This document shows, one piece after another, positions 58,106 through 64,000 of a DNA stretch of 64,000 nt. A model generated the notes under the pieces. The model had not been told where the DNA came from and ran no database searches. It worked only from the letters and a program-made list of their open reading frames with translations. The translations under genes and the position numbers were made by a program. Source of the DNA: Vreelandella lutescens (lineage in GTDB: Bacteria > Pseudomonadota > Gammaproteobacteria > Pseudomonadales > Halomonadaceae); the NCBI RefSeq assembly GCF_014640815.1, contig NZ_BMHM01000003.1:310001-374000 (forward strand), in the 5' to 3' direction. How positions within the stretch are numbered: the stretch's first letter is position 1; each line of letters begins with the position of its first letter.

Positions 58106-59143
58106 ATGCTGTACGGTGATTGCCAGAGCAACAATGGGCGTTCCGAAGGGGAGGGGGAGCAGAGTGCCGACGAGCGGTTGCGTGGTGCCGAGGCCGCCCT
58201 GCAGGCTGAAAGAGAGTGGGCACAGGTAACGCTGAACTCGATCGGCGATGCTGTTTTAACCACTGATGTGCAGGGCCGAGTGACTTACCTGAACCGGGTG
58301 GCAGAGGAGCTTACCGGTTGGGCCAGCCGCGACGCGCTGGGAAAGCCCGTGGAGCACATCCTAAAACTCGTCAATAACCAAACCTTTCACACGGCGACGA
58401 ACCCAGCACGGCGTGCCATGACGGAGAATCGCACCGTCGGTTTGGCCATGAACTGTCTGTTGATTCGTCAAGATGGCAGCCAGCTAGAAATCGAAGATTC
58501 GGCGGCTCCTATCCATAACCATCAAGGGTTTACGGTGGGCGCGGTGGTCGTATTTCACGATGCCTGCCAGTCGCTAACGCGTTCTGCGCAGTTTGCCTAC
58601 CAAGCGCAGTACGATGCGCTAACGTCTCTTCCCAATCGTTTTCTGTTTGCCGAGCGTCTTTCCCGCGCCATCGGTTTGGCGAAACGCCATCGTCATCAAG
58701 TGGCGCTGCTGTATCTGGATATCGACAATTTCAAGTGCATCAACGACTCCCTGGGCCACGCCTTGGGTGATCGTTTGCTACAGGCGGTGGCAGAGCGTTT
58801 GAGCGAGTGTATCCGTGTGACGGATACGGTGTGCCGTCAAGGGGGCGATGAGTTCGTTATTTTGCTCAGTGAAATTGAGCACACGCAGGATGCTGTGAGG
58901 ATTGCGGAAAAAATTCTTACCACGTTAGCCAAACCTTGCCTAATGGGGCACGTTGAGCGCTGTATCAGTGCCAGCATTGGGGTCAGTCTGTATCCCGATC
59001 ATGCCAGTAACGAACACGAGTTACTCAATAACGCCGATGCCGCCATGTATCACGCTAAGCGAAGTGGCCGTAACCAGTACCAAGTGTTTCAAGGCAGTAT
59101 TTCGCCACTGGTGGGCATGATTTGTACACCTCGATCAAATTAA
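58106..59143 (+). CDS. PAS-GGDEF diguanylate cyclase
   Basis: A soluble protein of 345 residues (350 if the ATG at 58091 is used; GGAG nine bases before 58106 favours the shorter form). A short coiled-coil-like region precedes a PAS domain (about 40-150, LNSIGDAVLTTDVQGRVTYLNRVAEELTGW), then a GGDEF domain (about 170-330) with the intact motif QGGDEFVILL and an inhibitory I-site RVTD five residues before it. It should make c-di-GMP from two GTP under control of a PAS ligand and product inhibition. No EAL domain is attached. Confidence 0.93.
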   Translation: MLYGDCQSNNGRSEGEGEQSADERLRGAEAALQAEREWAQVTLNSIGDAVLTTDVQGRVTYLNRVAEELTGWASRDALGKPVEHILKLVNNQTFHTATNPARRAMTENRTVGLAMNCLLIRQDGSQLEIEDSAAPIHNHQGFTVGAVVVFHDACQSLTRSAQFAYQAQYDALTSLPNRFLFAERLSRAIGLAKRHRHQVALLYLDIDNFKCINDSLGHALGDRLLQAVAERLSECIRVTDTVCRQGGDEFVILLSEIEHTQDAVRIAEKILTTLAKPCLMGHVERCISASIGVSLYPDHASNEHELLNNADAAMYHAKRSGRNQYQVFQGSISPLVGMICTPRSN

Positions 59144-59222
59144 ACACGGTTAACGCTAGGGGCTTCGCTAGACTACAGGGCATGTAGTTGCCTGTGTCGT
59201 ATTGACTGCCAAGGAGTGAGTC

Positions 59223-60575
59223 ATGCCGTGCTGCCCTAATTCCTTACGATGTACCCAGCCAGTCACCGTAGCGGCGCTATTGCTGTGCTGCACCTTCCCT
59301 TTGACAGCGCAGGCTTCCAACAGCCAGCCGTTAACGGCTGACGCTTCTGACCCGGTGCGCTTGGGTTGGATGCAGGGGTTTCCACCCCCTGCCGAGCGCA
59401 TCATTGGCCAACCCGATGCCGACTACTTTAGCTTTCCGAAGATGCGCTGGACGGTGTGTCATTTTCGGGAATTACTGCCTACCAAGCAGGTGAGCCGGGG
59501 GCTAGCGGCTTCCTTATCTCTCACTTATGCCCTGGACGATGGGATCGATGCCGTTACGTTTTACCCGCTTGGTAGCGAAACGCCGATGACCTGGGCGGCG
59601 TCGCTGAGTGAGAACTACACCGATGGCCTGCTGATTTTGCATCAAGGGCACGTGGTGTATGAGCACTATGCCGGGTGTTTGGACGAGCTCGGTCAACATG
59701 GAGCAATGTCCGTCACCAAATCGATGACCGGCCTGCTGGGCGAGATTCTGGTCGCAGAGGGCGTGCTCGATGAGCAGGCTCTGGTGAGAGAAATAGTGCC
59801 CGAACTTGCTAACAGCGCTTTTGGAAATGCCACGGTGCAGCAACTGCTGGAAATGACGACCGGGCTGGCGTTTAGCGAAGATTACAGCGACCCAGACGCT
59901 GAAATTTGGGCCTACAACGCGGCGGCAAGTCCGTTACCGAAACCAGATGAGTACAACGGCCCACGCACCTATTACGAATATTTGGCAACGGTTCAGCCAG
60001 AAGGGGAGCACGGCCAGGTATTTGGTTATAAGACGATCAATACCGACGCCCTGGGCTGGGTGATAGCGCGTACCACCGGCGAGTCCGTGGCATCGCTACT
60101 CTCGTCCCGGCTCTGGCAGCGGTTGGGCATGGAGCAAGATGCCTACTTTACGGTGGACTCGATTGGTACGCCGTTCGCGGGCGGCGGCCTGAGTGCAGGG
60201 CTGCGCGATTTGGCCAGAGTGGGGCAGCTCGTCTTGGACGAGGGGGAGCACAACGGCCAGTCACTTTTCCCGGCGGCGGCAGTGCAACGTATCCGCCAGG
60301 GGGGAGACCGGGAAGCGTTCGCACAAGCGGGCTACTCAACTCTGCCAGGTGGCAGTTATCGCGGCATGTGGTGGTCACTGCACAATGAACACGGGGCGTT
60401 CGCTGCCCGGGGTGTGCATGGCCAAACGATTTATATCGACCCCACCGCTGAGATGGTGATCGTGCGGTTTGCCTCGCATCCGGTGGCGGGTAACGCGGCC
60501 AACGATCCTACCTCATTGCCTGCTTATCAGGCGGTGGCGGAGTACTTGATGGAGCGTACCCCCAACTCACCTTAG
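59223..60575 (+). CDS. Secreted serine hydrolase of the beta-lactamase/NylB-like family
   Basis: A 450-residue exported SxxK hydrolase. The signal peptide ends at about residue 31 (AQA/SN). The nucleophile motif is MSVTKSM (Ser163, Lys166). A tyrosine motif lies in FGYKTINTD, and the C-terminal ARGVHGQTIYIDPTAEMVIVRF replaces the KTG-type strand, as in 6-aminohexanoate-dimer hydrolase-like and class C-like esterases. It is unlikely to be a clinically relevant beta-lactamase; substrate is unknown. AAGGAG precedes the ATG. Its 3' end overlaps by 68 bases with the convergent ferredoxin-like gene. Confidence 0.88.
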   Translation: MPCCPNSLRCTQPVTVAALLLCCTFPLTAQASNSQPLTADASDPVRLGWMQGFPPPAERIIGQPDADYFSFPKMRWTVCHFRELLPTKQVSRGLAASLSLTYALDDGIDAVTFYPLGSETPMTWAASLSENYTDGLLILHQGHVVYEHYAGCLDELGQHGAMSVTKSMTGLLGEILVAEGVLDEQALVREIVPELANSAFGNATVQQLLEMTTGLAFSEDYSDPDAEIWAYNAAASPLPKPDEYNGPRTYYEYLATVQPEGEHGQVFGYKTINTDALGWVIARTTGESVASLLSSRLWQRLGMEQDAYFTVDSIGTPFAGGGLSAGLRDLARVGQLVLDEGEHNGQSLFPAAAVQRIRQGGDREAFAQAGYSTLPGGSYRGMWWSLHNEHGAFAARGVHGQTIYIDPTAEMVIVRFASHPVAGNAANDPTSLPAYQAVAEYLMERTPNSP

Positions 60576-61455
60576 CCTGCCATACGGTGCTTTCGGTAGG
60601 GCCTTGCTCTAGGTCTGCACAGGTATCCACACGCCATAGGGTGGTGGCTTGGCAGTGCACGGTCAGTTCTCCCTGCTCGTGGCCGAGCTGCCACTGCCAG
60701 CGTATCTCCCGCGTTTCGTCGTCGCCGTGATCACTGATTAGGGTCAGCGTTGGCTGTCCGGTATCTGTGCTGAGGTGTGTTAACGCAGCGATTTCAGCGC
60801 TTTGCTGCGCGGGGGTTAATTGCGAGCCGCCACGATAGCCGGGTAAGTATCGTTGCTGGTGGGCTTCAGCCTGTAAAAAGGGCAACGCTTGTTCGGGCGT
60901 AATGCGACCATATTTGCGCACATTGGGCAGTATGATCACGCTGGCGGCGAGTCGGCAGCCGCCTAGATGGCTGCTCTCCCATACCTCGAACGGCAGCGGG
61001 TGCTCTGCCACCGTGCTGGCTAGCGCTTTGAACGTTTTATAACCGTACTTGGCACAGCACTTATCTTTGGTGCCGTGGGTGCAGCAGAGGACCAAGTCGT
61101 TGAGCAACGGTGGCTGCTCCCACTGGCTAAGATTGCTACCGCTTTGAAAGGCGGTGAAAAATGCCTCTAACTCCCCTCGTGCCACCCGAAAACGCCGCCG
61201 CTCCGGCATCAGAAAAAGCTGATGCTGGTATTTTTCCATGCCCGGCTGTTGGATCAGGTTGATGCGCAGGCCATCGTCGGCCAGCGTATCCAGCGTTTGC
61301 TTTAATGAATCGCTCATATCGCTGGCATGGCGCAGTTTGCGCAGCCACTTTGAGCGCGGCCAGCTGAGCAGTAAGTTGCGCTCGGCATGGGCGGCGCTAC
61401 CGGCGAGCGGGTCGTGCTGTTCGCGGCTTAACTCAGCGCAGAAGGTATGGTTCAT
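60508..61455 (-). CDS. Sucrase/ferredoxin-like (thioredoxin-fold [2Fe-2S]) protein
   Basis: A 315-residue cytosolic protein matching the Suc_Fer-like family (related to yeast Apd1). The N-terminus CAELSREQHDPLAGSA is the family's opening motif. The central cluster region has CCTHGTKDKCCAKYG (Cys124, Cys125, Cys133, Cys134) and the following SSHLGGCRLAAS (His163, Cys167), suiting a thioredoxin-like [2Fe-2S] site with Cys and possibly His ligands. The start is the ATG at 61455, which overlaps the stop of the siderophore-ATPase gene (ATGA), so the two are translationally coupled. This context suggests an electron-transfer step in iron release from siderophores; that is inference. The Pro-rich C-terminus overlaps the convergent hydrolase gene. 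Confidence 0.85.
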   Translation of the reverse strand: MNHTFCAELSREQHDPLAGSAAHAERNLLLSWPRSKWLRKLRHASDMSDSLKQTLDTLADDGLRINLIQQPGMEKYQHQLFLMPERRRFRVARGELEAFFTAFQSGSNLSQWEQPPLLNDLVLCCTHGTKDKCCAKYGYKTFKALASTVAEHPLPFEVWESSHLGGCRLAASVIILPNVRKYGRITPEQALPFLQAEAHQQRYLPGYRGGSQLTPAQQSAEIAALTHLSTDTGQPTLTLISDHGDDETREIRWQWQLGHEQGELTVHCQATTLWRVDTCADLEQGPTESTVWQAKVSWGYAPSSTPPPPDKQAMR

Positions 61456-62273
61456 TGGGCCACTTTTAACCTCGCCGACGTAGAGGGCACGCACACTGGG
61501 CTGCCGCTAGCGGGGTCGCGCAGAATATGAGCATCCAGGTCGAAGACGCGTTTCAGATTGGCCGCGGTGAACACATCGTTTGGCGCGCCGCTGGTGACGA
61601 TCTGGCCGTCACGCATCATCACTAGATGGTCGGCGTAGGCGGCGGCTAGGTTTAAGTCGTGCAGTACTAATAGCAGCGTGCGGCCATGGTCGTGGGCCAG
61701 ACGAGAAAGCAGCGCCAGCAGGTCTACTTGCACCTTCAAGTCTAAAAAAGTGGTCGGTTCATCCAGCAAAATTAAATCGGTCTGTTGGGCGAGCACCATC
61801 GCGATCCAACAGCGCTGGCGCTGGCCACCGGAGAGTGCTTCCACATCCCGGTCGGCAAACTCAGTGATGTGCATATAGGCCATGGCTTCCGCGATGGCGG
61901 CGGCATCCTGTTGTGGGTCTTTTTTCCAAAACCCTTGATGGGGGAAGCGCCCCATGCCCACCAGCTGTTTTACGCTTAGCCCCTCGGGGGCGATGGGACC
62001 TTGAGGCAAGATCCCTAGCCGCTGGGCGACCTCCCGGGTGTTGCTACGATGAATGTCCTTGCCATCGAGATAGACATGCCCGCCGCTAGGCGTCAGCGTT
62101 CGCGCCAGGGTTTTTAGCAGGGTCGATTTACCGCTGCCATTGGGCCCCAGCAGCACCGTGAGTTGGCCTTCCGCTACAGCAATATCCACCCCTTGCAAAA
62201 TGCGCTTGGCGTCGTAGCCAGCTTTCAGGGCGTCAGCGGTGAGTCGTGATGCAGGGTGGGAATAGGCGGGCAT
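61452..62273 (-). CDS. Siderophore ABC transporter ATP-binding protein (FhuC/FecE-like)
   Basis: ATPase of 273 residues with Walker A GPNGSGKST, Q-loop ILPQGPIAPEG, signature LSGGQRQRCWIAMVL, Walker B LILLDEPTTFLD and H-loop VLHDLNLAA. The TTFLD form of Walker B is typical of siderophore importers. It is divergent from a TonB receptor with a strong Fur-like box between, and coupled by ATGA overlap to the ferredoxin-like gene. No permease or binding protein is seen on this side, so they may lie beyond the window end. Confidence 0.95.
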   Translation of the reverse strand: MPAYSHPASRLTADALKAGYDAKRILQGVDIAVAEGQLTVLLGPNGSGKSTLLKTLARTLTPSGGHVYLDGKDIHRSNTREVAQRLGILPQGPIAPEGLSVKQLVGMGRFPHQGFWKKDPQQDAAAIAEAMAYMHITEFADRDVEALSGGQRQRCWIAMVLAQQTDLILLDEPTTFLDLKVQVDLLALLSRLAHDHGRTLLLVLHDLNLAAAYADHLVMMRDGQIVTSGAPNDVFTAANLKRVFDLDAHILRDPASGSPVCVPSTSARLKVAQ

Positions 62274-62422
62274 AAGGCAGGCTCAGTCACGCGATAAAGG
62301 CAGTCAGCACCCTAAGATAAAATATTCTCATTTTCAACATTGTTCTTGCTGCCACCTCATTTCCGGTCATTTCGTTAGTTCGAACCGTTCGTTCGAAGCG
62401 ATAGACCTCCTCGCTCATTTAT

Positions 62423-62441
62423 GCATAATATAATCATTATC
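62423..62441. promoter_or_regulatory. Fur box in the ATPase/TonB receptor divergent region
   Basis: GCATAATATAATCATTATC matches 14 of 19 positions of the classic Fur box, with 12 of 14 in the 7-1-7 form; the right half (AATCATTATC) is perfect. It is 72 bases before the receptor start. A second, weaker A/T-rich site may lie at about 62318-62340. Confidence 0.7.
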
Positions 62442-62512
62442 ATTTAGATGCGCGTTAGCATTTAAGCGATAGCTAATACCAAGGGGCATTCACATCACGC
62501 AGGGGAGTCAGC

Positions 62513-64000
62513 ATGACACAGATGAAAAAAGCCGCTTTCTGGCCAACGGTGACGTTAGCAAGTTTAGTGGCAGCCACTCAGGCTAATGCCCAGCAAGAGG
62601 CAGCTGAGGTGGGGCAGTCGCTCAGCGAGTCATCGCCTACGGTGGTCGTGACGGCGACGCGTAGCCGCAGCGAAGAGGGGCAAACGCCGCAGCGGGTGAC
62701 AGTGATTACCCGTGAGCAGATCGAACAGCAACTGGCCATTACCGACGACCCTGGCCAGGTCTTGAGCAACTTGATTCCCTCCTATTCGCCTAGCCGACAA
62801 AAGCTTTCCAATGCGGGCGAAACGATGCGTGGGCGCGATGCGCTTTTCCTGATTGATGGCGTGCCTCAGTCCAATCCGCTGCGCGACAGCTCTCGCGATA
62901 GCTACACCATCGACCTTTCTATGGTCGAGCGGATTGAAGTGATTCACGGGGCCAGCGCTGAGCATGGTTTGGGGGCCACCGGCGGTTTGATCAACTTCGT
63001 TACCCGCCGGGCCGAAGGGGGCGGTATTAGTCAAAGCGCGGGCATTAGCTTCACTGTTGACGACGACCTGCACTCAGAAGGCTTGGGCAACAAGCTCAAC
63101 TATCGCATTAGCGGCCAGCAGGGCGATTGGGATTTTGTAGCCGCTGCCACGCGCCAAGAGCGGGGCGTATTTTACGATGGCGGCGACCGTCGCGTGGGTA
63201 TTGCCTACCCCGGCGAGCTGCAAAACTCTGAAAGTTACGACCTGTTCGGCAAGTTAGGCTATTGGATCGACGACAACCAGAATATCGAGGTGTCGCTCAA
63301 TCATTTTGATCTGGAAGAGGGCGACAATTACGTGCCCGTGGTGGGCGACCGCGAGGCGGGGATCCCTACCAGCGCCGAACGTGGCACACCCGATGGAGCG
63401 CCGGGCTTTAATGAGGTCACCACCGCCCGCTTGGCGTACTCCCATGCCGATTGGTACGGCAATGCGGTCGATGCCCAAGTGTATCGCCAGCGCTTCCGGG
63501 CGCGCTTTGCCACCACGCCGTTCTTCCCTTACCTAGATGGCAACGGCAATACCCAGTTCGACCAAACCCGTAACGAATCGGATAAGCAGGGCGCCAAGTT
63601 CACCCTGAACCGCCAGGGCATGCTGGATGACCGGCTCGGGGTGACGGTGGGGTTAGACATCCTCGAAGATGAAACCCGCCAAATGCTGGTAGAGACCGGG
63701 CGCACCTACGTGCCGGAAAGCCGCTACAGCAACATTGCGCCGTTCTTGCAGGGGCAGTTCAAAATCGCCGACCCACTGACGCTGCATGCTGGCGTTCGCC
63801 ATGAGCATGCAGAGCTAGAAGTGGATGCTTACCAGACGATTGACCGTAACAACGTGACCCAGGACGACGTGGCCGTTGGCGGTGGCAACCCCAGTTTTGA
63901 CGAAACGCTCTATAACGTGGGTTTAACCTTTCAAGCCACCGACTGGGCCCAGCTGTACGCCAGCTACTCCGAAGGTTTCGGCATGCCCGATGTCGGCCGC
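62513..64000 (+). CDS. TonB-dependent siderophore receptor, IutA/RhtA/PvuA-like (truncated by window end)
   Basis: The N-terminal 496 residues of an outer-membrane receptor; the frame is open to the last base of the window. The signal peptide is cleaved after about residue 26 (ANA/QQ), with TonB box TVVVTATRS. The plug motifs VLSNLIPSYSPSRQKLSNAG, TMRGRDALFLIDGVPQSNPL and VERIEVIHGASAEHGLGATGGLINFVTRR resemble the aerobactin/rhizobactin/vibrioferrin receptor group, which favours carboxylate or mixed siderophores. GGGGAG five to six bases before the ATG fixes the start. The divergent ATPase and the Fur box suggest an iron-regulated uptake locus continuing past 64000. Confidence 0.93.
   Translation, partial: MTQMKKAAFWPTVTLASLVAATQANAQQEAAEVGQSLSESSPTVVVTATRSRSEEGQTPQRVTVITREQIEQQLAITDDPGQVLSNLIPSYSPSRQKLSNAGETMRGRDALFLIDGVPQSNPLRDSSRDSYTIDLSMVERIEVIHGASAEHGLGATGGLINFVTRRAEGGGISQSAGISFTVDDDLHSEGLGNKLNYRISGQQGDWDFVAAATRQERGVFYDGGDRRVGIAYPGELQNSESYDLFGKLGYWIDDNQNIEVSLNHFDLEEGDNYVPVVGDREAGIPTSAERGTPDGAPGFNEVTTARLAYSHADWYGNAVDAQVYRQRFRARFATTPFFPYLDGNGNTQFDQTRNESDKQGAKFTLNRQGMLDDRLGVTVGLDILEDETRQMLVETGRTYVPESRYSNIAPFLQGQFKIADPLTLHAGVRHEHAELEVDAYQTIDRNNVTQDDVAVGGGNPSFDETLYNVGLTFQATDWAQLYASYSEGFGMPDVGR

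Noticed and set aside
59223-60575. Antibiotic-resistance beta-lactamase
   Set aside because: The SxxK motif is shared by many esterases; the KTG box is replaced and the overall pattern is NylB-like, so a resistance role is unsupported.

Overview
The window looks like a chromosomal segment of a moderately halophilic gammaproteobacterium, most likely Halomonadaceae (Halomonas-like). The reasons are an rpsU-dnaG-rpoD macromolecular synthesis locus next to tsaD, plsY and folB; two glycine betaine/compatible-solute uptake systems (a BCCT carrier and a ProVWX ABC transporter); many acidic proteins; and moderately high GC by eye. Species identity is inferred, since no rRNA is present.

Layout. 1-6.8 kb is housekeeping: folB (-), plsY (+), tsaD (-), rpsU-dnaG-rpoD (+). 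6.8-18 kb is metabolism and envelope: an AbgT-type carrier, an unknown membrane protein, an Fe-S serine dehydratase with a convergent LysR gene, a secreted metallo-beta-lactamase-fold hydrolase followed by the glutathione-dependent formaldehyde pathway (frmA, fghA), mtgA, an EAL phosphodiesterase, an EamA carrier and a DUF4168 protein. 18-27 kb has a cNMP/CBS/DUF294 protein coupled to a DEDDh exonuclease, the two osmolyte transport systems and two small acidic lipoproteins. 27-33 kb has an NtrC-type two-component system, a PQQ-type sugar dehydrogenase-like protein, an AEC carrier and a LysR regulator.

33-48 kb is an iron-acquisition region. Two catecholate-type TonB receptors flank an RND pump and its adaptor. 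They are followed by a periplasmic binding protein, two FecCD-type permeases, a FecE-type ATPase and an ABC exporter. Fur-like boxes lie in the control regions, and the LysR/receptor pair is arranged like Vibrio irgB/irgA. 49-53.6 kb is an accessory block downstream of a CAT-anticodon tRNA. It holds a degenerate partial tRNA copy, a Schlafen/AlbA_2-GHKL-winged helix protein, a 10-bp tandem repeat, the wreck of a RelE/XRE toxin-antitoxin module and a NERD-nuclease/UvrD-type helicase. 53.8-64 kb returns to iron uptake and signalling: a ferrichrome-type TonB receptor, two Crp/Fnr-type regulators, a PAS-GGDEF protein, a SxxK serine hydrolase, a sucrase/ferredoxin-like Fe-S protein overlapping a FecE/FhuC-type ATPase, and a TonB receptor cut by the window end.

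The most interesting items are the accessory block at the tRNA with its decayed toxin-antitoxin genes, and the ferredoxin-like protein translationally coupled to a siderophore ATPase, which is a candidate cytosolic siderophore reductase outside the FhuF and SIP families. No CRISPR array, rRNA, intact insertion sequence, prophage or siderophore synthesis gene was seen.
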